Below the pieces are notes generated by a model. That model did no database searches. It worked only from the letters and a program-made list of their open reading frames with translations, and was not told the DNA's origin. A stretch of 64,000 nt of DNA from Lysobacteraceae bacterium PS02065 (lineage in GTDB: Bacteria > Pseudomonadota > Gammaproteobacteria > Xanthomonadales > Rhodanobacteraceae): positions 1 to 64,000 of the forward strand of contig JASCPI010000004.1 of assembly GCA_029959555.1 (NCBI GenBank). Direction: 5' to 3'. Below are positions 14,935-22,203 of the stretch, piece by piece (within the stretch, counting starts at the first letter, position 1; each line of letters opens with the position of its first letter). The position numbers and the translations under genes were made by a program.

Positions 14935-17286
14935 ATGGACGTTTCCTCCCTTCCACGCGTGCCGATGCTCGCCGCACTCGTGGCCTGCAGCACGCTCTCC
15001 GCATCGGATGCCCTCGCGGCGACCTTCACGGTCGGCACCGGCAGCGGTTGCACGCATGCGACGCTCGGCGCCGCGATCACCGCGGCCGAGAACAGCGCCG
15101 GCGCCGACACGATCCGGCTCACGCGCAGCATCGCCTACTCGCAGGTCGCCGCGACGATCACGACCGCGCAGGAACTCACGATCACCGGCGGCTTCGACAC
15201 CTGCACACAGGCTACGAGCGACGGCATCGCGACCGTGCTCGATGGTACGGGCGGTGCCGCGGCACCCGTGCTGCGCATCAACGGCAACACCGGTTCGATC
15301 GTGCGGCTCGATACGCTCACGCTACGCGGCGGCGACGTCGGCGGCACCGGCTACGGCGGCGGCATCTACTTCCGCGGCAACGGCATCCTCGAGATCCAGC
15401 GCAGCACGATCATGCTCAACACGGCCGGCTACGGTGGCGGCATCTACGCCGAAGGCACCAGCGACCGCGCCGAACTCGTCATCGGCGCAAACGTGCTCGT
15501 CAACTCGAACACCGCGCGCTACAGCGGCGGCGGCATCTACGTCGAAGGCCTCGAGATGACGATGGTCGATCCGGGCAGCTCGATCGCGTTCAACAAGGCG
15601 CTCGGTACCGGCAATGAAGGCGGCTACGGCGGCGGCCTCATGCTGCTCAGCGGCGCGAGCACGACCGTGGCCACGCTCGGCACGACGGGCCTGAACAACC
15701 TCGGTGTGCTGTACGGCAACGAGGCGCGCTACGGCGGCGGCGCCGCGGTGGTCGCGGCGGATGATGTCGATCGGGATGTGACCCTCGTCGTCAACGGCGT
15801 CGATCCCGAGACGCGCACACGCGTTCGCAGCAACTTCGCCTCCGTCGCGGGCGGCGGACTCTATGCACGTTCCGACATCGATGGAGTCATCCCCACGTAC
15901 CACGACGCGAGCATCCATCTCCAGAATTTCGAACTTTCCGACAATGAAGCCCCCGATGGCGCAGCTGCCTACATGGACTACGACAACTCGATCATCAATG
16001 GGGACGCACCATCGTCGCTCTCGTTGTTCCCGGCATCGCTCAACGGAAGCTGCCCACCCAGCAAGGTTTGCGGCGTCATCAGCGGGAACAAGGCAGGCGA
16101 CGGCACGAATGTGACGAACGGTGCCATCGTTCACACCAACAGATCCTACCTTTACGTCAACGAGTCACGAGGTGGCCCGAATCCCGTCAACGCCCGTGCG
16201 GGGCTTTTGGTGCGCGGCAACCGCGGCGGCAGCGTGATCCGATCCACCGACGGCATCGTCAACATTACCAACGCGCTCATCAGCGATAACGTGGCGAGCC
16301 AACAGGTGATCACCAAGACGGACGATTACTTTTTCACGATCCTGCGTGCCGTGACGATCGCCGGCAACGAGATCGGTTCGCCACATGTCGTATCACTTGA
16401 CGGCAACCTGATCCTCTCCAACACGCTCATCTGGCAGCCCGGCAAGACCACGCTGCAGTCCAGCGGCGGATCGCTCACCGTGCAGTCCGTCATCGCGTCC
16501 GAAGTCGCGAGCCTCAACGCCGGTCCCGAAGCCCAGATCAGGCCGCCCCGTTTTACCGACCCCGCGCGTGGCGACTACACATTGCGCGCGGCGTCCCAGG
16601 CCATGGATGCCGCACCAGCCCTCAGCGGCGTCCAGAGCGACGCGCTCGGCCGACCGCGTGTCGTCGATCTTCCGTTCGCGGCCAACTTCCGCGGACCGTT
16701 CGACGTCGGCGCGTTCGAACGTCAGACCCTGCTGCCGATCGTGCTCAACGGGAATTTCGACGCCGACATGAACCTGTGGGCGCAGGTCACGCCGGGCTCG
16801 TCGTGGGTGTCGGACCAGAACGCCTCGGGCGCCACCGGCTCGGGATCGATCCTCGTGAACGCCACGAACGTCTCGCCACCGCGCTTCGTTGCGCGTTCGC
16901 AGTGCGTGCACCTGCCCGGGCCCGGCCGCTACCTGCTCAACGGTTACGGACGCAGCAGCGGTACGACGATCGCCAATCGCGACAGCACGCTGCTGCACTG
17001 GGAGCTTCGGCACGGCGGCTTGGAAGCCTGCACCGATGGCGCACCCAATGCGTCGGGCGACCACTTCCTCGGCGCGAGCACGAGCTGGCGCCGTCCCGAC
17101 ACGCCGGCTGTCATCGATCTCACGCCGGCGCAATGGACGAACACGAGTTCGCTGACGGTCTACCTCGTCGTCTACGACAACGGCGTGGTCGCGCCACCGA
17201 ACAACAGCGCCGTCGGCTGGTTCGATGGCATCACGCTCGAGGTCGTGGAAGGCGACATCATCTTCCAGGACGACTTCGATCCCTGA
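14935..17286 (+). CDS. Secreted right-handed beta-helix protein with F-x-x-D-F-D tail (copy 4)
   Basis: 783 aa. Signal peptide ending near D-A-L-A-A, beta-helix with G-Y-G-G-G-I-Y turns, R-F-T-D-P-A-R-G-D-Y-T-L segment, beta-sandwich, and the tail I-I-F-Q-D-D-F-D-P, a variant of the family tail. The N-terminal half is nearly the same as copy 3. The last 130 residues belong to a different subtype with N-G-Y-G-R-S-S and G-W-F-D-G-I-T-L, seen again in the 17997 gene. The end of this gene is duplicated 580 bp downstream as a non-coding fragment. A wobble-containing palindrome follows the stop. Confidence 0.88.
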   Translation: MDVSSLPRVPMLAALVACSTLSASDALAATFTVGTGSGCTHATLGAAITAAENSAGADTIRLTRSIAYSQVAATITTAQELTITGGFDTCTQATSDGIATVLDGTGGAAAPVLRINGNTGSIVRLDTLTLRGGDVGGTGYGGGIYFRGNGILEIQRSTIMLNTAGYGGGIYAEGTSDRAELVIGANVLVNSNTARYSGGGIYVEGLEMTMVDPGSSIAFNKALGTGNEGGYGGGLMLLSGASTTVATLGTTGLNNLGVLYGNEARYGGGAAVVAADDVDRDVTLVVNGVDPETRTRVRSNFASVAGGGLYARSDIDGVIPTYHDASIHLQNFELSDNEAPDGAAAYMDYDNSIINGDAPSSLSLFPASLNGSCPPSKVCGVISGNKAGDGTNVTNGAIVHTNRSYLYVNESRGGPNPVNARAGLLVRGNRGGSVIRSTDGIVNITNALISDNVASQQVITKTDDYFFTILRAVTIAGNEIGSPHVVSLDGNLILSNTLIWQPGKTTLQSSGGSLTVQSVIASEVASLNAGPEAQIRPPRFTDPARGDYTLRAASQAMDAAPALSGVQSDALGRPRVVDLPFAANFRGPFDVGAFERQTLLPIVLNGNFDADMNLWAQVTPGSSWVSDQNASGATGSGSILVNATNVSPPRFVARSQCVHLPGPGRYLLNGYGRSSGTTIANRDSTLLHWELRHGGLEACTDGAPNASGDHFLGASTSWRRPDTPAVIDLTPAQWTNTSSLTVYLVVYDNGVVAPPNNSAVGWFDGITLEVVEGDIIFQDDFDP

Positions 17287-17297
17287 TCGACGGGCAC

Positions 17298-17333
17298 CTG
17301 CCACGCGTGCGTCGCGATACGCATGCGTGGCAG
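17298..17333. terminator. Imperfect palindrome after copy 4
   Basis: The arms CTGCCACGC... (from 17298) and ...GCGTGGCAG (to 17333) pair over about 15 bp with one G/A mismatch. It is the same palindrome type as after copy 3 and again ends in the TGGCAG box of the next leader. No U-run follows. Confidence 0.5.
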
Positions 17334-17360
17334 CGCCACGCGTCTCGGCGTCCGCACGCG
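17328..17360 (+). promoter_or_regulatory. Beta-helix-type leader element in front of the DUF4242 gene
   Basis: TGGCAG at 17328-17333, 70 nt before the ATG at 17398. Arms CGCGT (17339-17343) and ACGCG (17356-17360) hold GGCGTC in the loop. Its presence before a gene unrelated to the beta-helix family suggests that the promoter region of a lost paralogue is still in place. Confidence 0.4.
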
Positions 17361-17397
17361 CCCGCTCCCCGTATTCCTAGACAACCGGAAACCCTGC

Positions 17398-17742
17398 ATG
17401 CAACGCTTCATGATCGAACGCGACCTCCCCGGCGCGGGCGCGCTGCCCGATGCGGTCCTGCGGCTGATCGCGCGCAAGTCCCTCGCTGCACGTGAGACCT
17501 CGGTGCATTGGCTGTACAGCTACGTCACCGAGAACCGCTTCTACTGCATCTGCATCGCGGCCGACGAAAACGCCGTCCGCGAGCATGCGCGACGCTGCGG
17601 CCTGCCGGTCGATCGCATCTCGCGCATCCGTTCGCTTATCGATCCGGCGAGCGATGGGCCGCGGCGTGTTGCCGATACGCTCGACGCGGCGGCGCGTGCG
17701 ATGTGCACGCCGCACTCCGCCATCGCAGCGTCTCGTGTCTGA
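17398..17742 (+). CDS. DUF4242 family small protein
   Basis: 114 aa, with no signal peptide and no membrane segment, so cytoplasmic. The sequence M-x-R-F-M-I-E-R-D-L-P-G-A-G, then W-L-Y-S-Y-V-T-E-N, E-H-A-R-R-C-G-L-P and a final V-I/L-I-D-P pattern are hallmarks of DUF4242 (related to SCO4226-type nickel-binding ferredoxin-like proteins; that link is from memory). It is complete for the family at about 90-115 aa. It sits between copy 4 and a stray beta-helix gene tail, so the insertion appears secondary. Metal binding is possible but not shown here. Confidence 0.8.
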   Translation: MQRFMIERDLPGAGALPDAVLRLIARKSLAARETSVHWLYSYVTENRFYCICIAADENAVREHARRCGLPVDRISRIRSLIDPASDGPRRVADTLDAAARAMCTPHSAIAASRV

Positions 17743-17752
17743 GCAGCAGGAG

Positions 17753-17865
17753 CTCGACGACGGCGTGGTCGCGCCACCCAACAACAGCGCGATCGGCTGG
17801 TTCGACGACATCACGCTGGAGGTTGCGCCTTGCGACGTGATCTTCCAGGACGACTTCGATCCCTC
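17753..17865 (+). pseudogene. 3'-end remnant of a beta-helix paralogue
   Basis: Bases 17753-17865 match 17173-17285 (the end of copy 4) at a constant offset of 580 bp with no indels. In frame it encodes the G-W-F-D-D-I-T-L and V-I-F-Q-D-D-F-D-P end of the family. The copied frame then runs on to a stop at 17902 instead of stopping after D-P. It has no start codon, signal peptide or body of its own. It is best read as what is left of a fifth paralogue. Confidence 0.75.
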
Positions 17866-17924
17866 GGAGCGCGGCGAGGAGTCCGTGCCAGTCGCCCCCT
17901 GACCCTAGTCGTTCCTTCGCCGAA

Positions 17925-17956
17925 TGACAGGATCCCGAGCCAACCAGCGTTGCTCG
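17925..17956 (+). promoter_or_regulatory. Shared leader element before the 17997 gene
   Basis: A TGACAG variant of the box (17925-17930) lies 72 nt before the ATG. CGAGC (17936-17940) pairs with GCTCG (17952-17956), and the 11-nt loop carries AGCGTT (17946-17951). Confidence 0.45.
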
Positions 17957-17996
17957 TGTCTGCCGGCATCGTGATCCGGCAACGGAGCGTCGCGCC

Positions 17997-20318
17997 ATGA
18001 TTTCGCATGTCTCTTTCCCGCTGTCAGTAGTCCTGCCGGTCGTATTGGCGATAGCGAGCGCGGAGGCGGCCGCCGTGCAGTTCCGCGTCGGCGGCGATGC
18101 CGCCTGCTCGCACACGACGCTGCAGGCCGCGGTCAATGCGCTGCCCGCCAGCGGCGCGCACGAGATCCGCATCGCCAACTCCGCCACGTACACCGCGCAA
18201 GCCATCACCCTCAGCAGCCGCACCGTCACGATGACCGGCGGGTACGCGACCTGTGATGACAGCGGCGGCGGAAACCGTGCCCTGCTCAGTGGTGCAGGCG
18301 GCAGCAGCAACAGCGTGCTCACGATCGGCGGCAGCGGCAACGACATCATCCTGGAGAACCTCAACCTCATACGTGGCGACGAGGTCTCCTCCGGCAACGG
18401 CGGCGGCATCGATTTCCGCGGCAGCGGAACGCTCACGCTGCGCAATGTCGGCATCAGCCAGAACTACGCCGGCTACGGTGGCGGCATCCATTTCGCCGGA
18501 GAGGACGGCTCGGCCGAGCTGCGCATCGAGGCCGGCACGACGATCCTGCTCAACACCGCGCAGTACTCGGGTGGTGGCGTGCGCCTCGAAGGCCACGCGA
18601 CGATGATCATGACCGCGCCGAACACGACGATCGCCGACAACGACGCGCTCGGCATCAACCCGGTCAACAACCAGCCGATGTACGGCACCGGCGGCGGCGT
18701 GATGGTGGTCGCGCCCGCCGAGGCATACATCGCCTCACCCGGCATCGGTAACGGCACGATCGTCGGCAACCGGGCGCGCTACGGTGGCGGGATCGGCATC
18801 GTCGGCAGTGAAGGGGGCGGTACCCGGGCAACGGCCTATCTTTATTCGATCGATCCGGCGCAACCGGTACGCGTGTACGGAAATCGCGCCAGCAACACGG
18901 GCGGCGGAATCTACCTCGACTCCGTCGAAGGCGGTTTCAGCGGGTTATCGGGAAGTACGCTCTGTTCCTTCGATGTCCGGATCGACGGCAATATCGCCCA
19001 GGAAGGCAGCGCCCTCTATTCCGACTCCGATTTCGGCACGATCGACTCGTATGGCAGCTGGATGTTCATCAACTCGGACGTTCCCGCATACGGCTGCAGG
19101 CGACCCGTCGGCAGCGTGCGCTGCGCCGCCGGTGTTGTGTGCAACACGGTCGATGGCAATCGGACGCAGGATACGGCCGGCAACGCGACTGCCGGCGCGG
19201 CGATCGTGGTCCAGAACGATGGCGTGCTGACGGCAACACGACTCGGCCTCCGCAACAACGTTGGCGCCCACGCGCTGCGCGCGTTCGAAGCCCGCATCTG
19301 GCTCGGCACGGCCGCCTTCGCCGGCAACACGGTGTCGGGGCCGCTGCTGCGCCTCGAGGACGAAAGCACGCTGAACCTGATCGATTCGACCTTGGCCGGC
19401 AATGCCATCAGCGCTGCCCACGTCGTGTCGTTGAACGGCTCGCTCGAGATGCGCCGATCGATCCTCTGGCAACCGGGCAAGACCTCGCTCACGCAGAGCA
19501 ACGGTGGCCGCACCGTCGATACGGTGTATGCGAGCGAGGTCGCCAGCCTTGGAGGAGGTGCATCGCCCACGCCGCCGCGCCTGGTCGATCCGGAGCGCGG
19601 CGATGTCCACCTGCGCGCCGCATCACCGGCGGTCGATCGTGCCGTCGCGATTGCAGGGAACGACATCGACCTCGAGCATCGACCACGCGACCGCAAGCTG
19701 GCCGTGGTGCCGCGTGACGATGGCTATGTGCGCGACCTCGGCGCCTACGAACGCCAGACCCTCGCGCCGCTGCTCTACAACGGCGACTTCGACGCCGACG
19801 GCAACCTGTGGACCTCCGTCACCCCCGGCGTCTCCACTTGGGACGGCACGCAGAACGCGGCGGGCGCCGCGGGCTCGGGGTCGATCAAGGCCACCCAGGA
19901 CAACGCGACGCCGGGGCTGCGCGTCACCGGACTGCACCAGTGCATCCACCTGCCCGGTCCCGGCACCTACGCGCTCAACGGGTATGGCCGTTCGGGCGCC
20001 GGCACCTCCGTCACCCGCGACGCCGTCTACCTCGGCTGGGCGTTCCGCCGCACCGGCAGCGAGTCCTGCACCAGTGGCCCGGCAACCTCGTCCGGCAACC
20101 TCTTCCTCTCCAATGCGTCGAGCTGGCAGCGCGCGCCCAATCCCGCCCTGATCACCGTATCCGCAGCGGACTGGACCACGACGAGTTCGATCGACATCAC
20201 CCACGTCGTCGTCGAGAACGGCATCTCCGTGCCCGCCACCACGGTCGGCTGGTTCGATGGCATCACCCTCGAATACGTCGATCCCAACGACACCCTCTTC
20301 CGCAACGGCTTCGACTGA
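17997..20318 (+). CDS. Secreted right-handed beta-helix protein with F-x-x-G-F-D tail (diverged copy 5)
   Basis: 773 aa. Signal peptide ending near A-E-A-A-A, then the family pattern V-G-G-D-A-A-C-S-H-T-T-L and many G-G-G-I turns. The anchor-Q-like segment reads D-P-E-R-G-D-V-H-L / S-P-A-V-D. The C-terminal beta-sandwich opens L-L-Y-N-G-D-F-D and matches the copy 4 subtype (N-G-Y-G-R-S, G-W-F-D-G-I-T-L). The tail is T-L-F-R-N-G-F-D. It is less similar to copies 1-4 than they are to each other, so it is an older duplicate. It has an extra cysteine-containing insertion at about residues 360-390. Confidence 0.87.
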   Translation: MISHVSFPLSVVLPVVLAIASAEAAAVQFRVGGDAACSHTTLQAAVNALPASGAHEIRIANSATYTAQAITLSSRTVTMTGGYATCDDSGGGNRALLSGAGGSSNSVLTIGGSGNDIILENLNLIRGDEVSSGNGGGIDFRGSGTLTLRNVGISQNYAGYGGGIHFAGEDGSAELRIEAGTTILLNTAQYSGGGVRLEGHATMIMTAPNTTIADNDALGINPVNNQPMYGTGGGVMVVAPAEAYIASPGIGNGTIVGNRARYGGGIGIVGSEGGGTRATAYLYSIDPAQPVRVYGNRASNTGGGIYLDSVEGGFSGLSGSTLCSFDVRIDGNIAQEGSALYSDSDFGTIDSYGSWMFINSDVPAYGCRRPVGSVRCAAGVVCNTVDGNRTQDTAGNATAGAAIVVQNDGVLTATRLGLRNNVGAHALRAFEARIWLGTAAFAGNTVSGPLLRLEDESTLNLIDSTLAGNAISAAHVVSLNGSLEMRRSILWQPGKTSLTQSNGGRTVDTVYASEVASLGGGASPTPPRLVDPERGDVHLRAASPAVDRAVAIAGNDIDLEHRPRDRKLAVVPRDDGYVRDLGAYERQTLAPLLYNGDFDADGNLWTSVTPGVSTWDGTQNAAGAAGSGSIKATQDNATPGLRVTGLHQCIHLPGPGTYALNGYGRSGAGTSVTRDAVYLGWAFRRTGSESCTSGPATSSGNLFLSNASSWQRAPNPALITVSAADWTTTSSIDITHVVVENGISVPATTVGWFDGITLEYVDPNDTLFRNGFD

Positions 20319-20350
20319 CGCCGCCGATCACCGGCACGTCACGACGATGA

Positions 20351-20398
20351 AGGTGTCCCGGATGCCGATCCCGGATCATCGATGTCCTGGATACCCGC
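20351..20398. repeat. Degenerate REP-like unit
   Basis: The core GGTGTCCCGGATGCC (20352-20366) is followed by two weaker echoes (TCCCGGATC and TCCTGGATACC). This is the leftmost member of the dispersed repeat family that fills the gaps up to 29.4 kb. Confidence 0.5.
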
Positions 20399-20418
20399 CG
20401 GACGGCGTTGCTCGCGGG
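20394..20418 (+). promoter_or_regulatory. Leader-type hairpin upstream of the 20515 gene
   Basis: CCCGC (20394-20398) pairs with GCGGG (20414-20418) around a loop with GGCGTT (20404-20409). The TGGCAG box is absent and the distance to the start (106 nt) is longer than in the other cases, so this member is less certain. Confidence 0.35.
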
Positions 20419-20514
20419 CAGCAGCCCGCGAGGCAGAGAGCCTCCCGGTGGCAAAGCCGCTGCACAACGGAATCGGGCCTTCATGGCCCGCATGTCTTCA
20501 TGAGGAGAAACGCC

Positions 20515-21645
20515 ATGCCCCCCATGTCATCTTCGACGATCCGCGCTTTCGCCCTGTGTGCCGTGCTGGCCGCACCCGCACCCGCGCTCGCCGCGGAAGG
20601 CGTGGTCGGTCCGGCCAACTGCAACGAGGCCGGCTTCAGCAACGTGCTGGCGGCGGTGATCGGCAGCGGCGGCGGCACCGTCACGTTCAACTGCGGCACG
20701 GCGACGATCCCGTTCACGTCGTACAAGCAGATAAGCAACACGGTGATCATCGACGGTGACGGAAGGATCACCTTCGACGGCCAGAACAGCTCCGCGTTCT
20801 TCCAGGTTTTCTTCAACGGCAACGCCACCCTGCGCAGGCTGACCTTGCGCCGGGGCGTGTTCAACGCGTCGCATGCGCTCGAGAACTTCGGAACCCTCGC
20901 GCTGGATCGCGTGGAGGTGCGCGACAACAGCTCCTCCCGCGCGGTCGTGGCCAACTCCGGCGCGCTGCAGGTGTTCTCGAGCACGTTCAGCGGCAACGCC
21001 AACACGGCAACCGACTTCAACGGCGACGGCGGTGCGATCGCCCACGGCGGCAGCTCGCTGTACATCGACGCCAGCACGTTCACGTCCAACCGCACCGGCC
21101 GGCACGGCGCCGCGGTGTTCAGCAGCGGCTTGATCACGATCGAGAACTCGACGTTCACCGGAAACCAGGCCGGTGGCGGTGGCGGCGCGGTGTACCAGAC
21201 CGGTTCCGGCACCAGCGTCATCGACTACGCGACGATCGCCAACAACACGGCCGTCTTCGGCGGCGGCATCTACAACGACGAGGCGGCGTCCTCGACGCTC
21301 ACGATCAGCCGTTCGATCATGGCCGGCAACAGCGGAGGCAACTGCGACGGCGTGCTGTCGTCGGCCGGCTACAACCTCTGGTTCGCGGGCACGAACTGCG
21401 CGCTTTCGGGAACGGGAGACGGCGCCGGCAATCCGCAACTCGGTGCGCTGGCGTCGAACGGCGGCCCGACCCAGACCCTGCTGCCCGGCGCAGGCAGCGC
21501 GGCGATCGACCGGATTCCACCCGCGCGATGCATCCTGTCCGTGGACCAGCGTGGTGCCGCGCGACCCGCCGGCAGCGGCTGCGACAGCGGCGCGGCCGAA
21601 GCCGGCACGGTGATCGACCTGGTTTTCCGACACGGCTTCGAATAG
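20515..21645 (+). CDS. Secreted choice-of-anchor-Q-type beta-helix protein with F-x-x-G-F-E tail (short form)
   Basis: 376 aa. The signal peptide ends at A-L-A-A. The body is a beta-helix of short repeats (S-T-F-T-G-N, S-T-F-S-G-N). Near the end are N-G-G-P-T-Q-T-L-L-P-G and S-A-A-I-D, then a D-Q-R-G-A-A-R-P motif, all typical of choice-of-anchor Q / CSLREA-like proteins. It lacks the C-terminal beta-sandwich of the long paralogues but still ends in L-V-F-R-H-G-F-E. The start is set by the Shine-Dalgarno AGGAG 8 nt before the ATG at 20515; the next ATG (20524) is an alternative. Function is unknown. Confidence 0.87.
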   Translation: MPPMSSSTIRAFALCAVLAAPAPALAAEGVVGPANCNEAGFSNVLAAVIGSGGGTVTFNCGTATIPFTSYKQISNTVIIDGDGRITFDGQNSSAFFQVFFNGNATLRRLTLRRGVFNASHALENFGTLALDRVEVRDNSSSRAVVANSGALQVFSSTFSGNANTATDFNGDGGAIAHGGSSLYIDASTFTSNRTGRHGAAVFSSGLITIENSTFTGNQAGGGGGAVYQTGSGTSVIDYATIANNTAVFGGGIYNDEAASSTLTISRSIMAGNSGGNCDGVLSSAGYNLWFAGTNCALSGTGDGAGNPQLGALASNGGPTQTLLPGAGSAAIDRIPPARCILSVDQRGAARPAGSGCDSGAAEAGTVIDLVFRHGFE

Positions 21646-21698
21646 GGACGGCGACGTCGATCGCATCAGCGAAGCCACCCGAACGAAGGCATCCGGGC

Positions 21699-22064
21699 AA
21701 AAGCTTCCGGGACACCCACCTTCTGGCCAGCGCTTAAGCCGCTAGAACCCACTGAGGAAGCTTTCGGGACACCCAAGGAAGCTTTCGGGACACCCACGTT
21801 CCGGCCAGCGCTTCCGCCGTTCGATCCCGCTGACATCATGCTGGACCAGAGCTTCCGGGACAGCCAGCATGCTCTAAAAGCTTCCGGGACACCCACCTTC
21901 TGGCCAGCGCTTAAGCCGCTAGAACCCACTGAGGAAGCTTTCGGGACACCCAAGGAAGCTTTCGAGGAAGCTTTCGGGACACCCACGTTCCGGCCAGCGC
22001 TTCCGCCGTTCGATCCCGCTGACATCATGCTGGACCAGAGCTTCCGGGACAGCCAGCATGCTCT
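21699..22064. repeat. 177-bp tandem repeat, two copies, built from REP-like cores
   Basis: Copy 1 is 21699-21875 and copy 2 is 21876-22064; they match base for base except for a 12-bp insertion in copy 2. Each copy holds four cores of the form GCTT(C/T)CGGGACA(C/G)CC. Because unit length and indel are multiples of three, the region stays open in one frame, which runs into the 22204 gene, but nothing suggests that it is translated. Apart from the repeats, the 558-bp gap 21646-22203 contains only the next REP unit and a leader element. Confidence 0.9.
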
Positions 22065-22121
22065 GGCACAACATGGGTGTCCCGGATGGACAGGTGTCCC
22101 GGTTGGACGCGTCCCGGATGC
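22041..22121. repeat. REP-like inverted unit plus two extra cores
   Basis: TCCGGGACA (22043-22051) and TGTCCCGGA (22078-22086) form a 9-bp inverted pair around 26 nt. Two further direct cores (AGGTGTCCCGG and GCGTCCCGGATGC) follow up to 22121. The same unit, with nearly the same interior, recurs at 25379-25441. Confidence 0.7.
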
Positions 22122-22148
22122 ACGCGATCGAATAGTTCCGTCGCCGGA

Positions 22149-22178
22149 TGGCAGGATCCGGCACCGGACGGCGTTGCC
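22149..22178 (+). promoter_or_regulatory. Shared leader element before the 22204 gene
   Basis: TGGCAG at 22149-22154, 55 nt before the ATG. GGCA (22160-22163) pairs with TGCC (22175-22178), and GGCGTT lies at 22170-22175. The box lies directly after the REP array. Confidence 0.5.
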
Positions 22179-22203
22179 CATGGCATTCCCACGAGGATCG
22201 ACC

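Noticed and set aside
21699..22064. CRISPR array
   Set aside because: There are only two 177-bp units, no regular short repeats with unique spacers, and no cas genes.
7339..22178. TGGCAG boxes as sigma-54 promoters
   Set aside because: No TTGC-type -12 element lies at the required short spacing; the nearest TTGC is about twice too far.
21838..22203. N-terminal extension of the beta-helix gene through the tandem repeat
   Set aside because: The translation is just the repeat read as protein, and a proper signal peptide starts at 22204.
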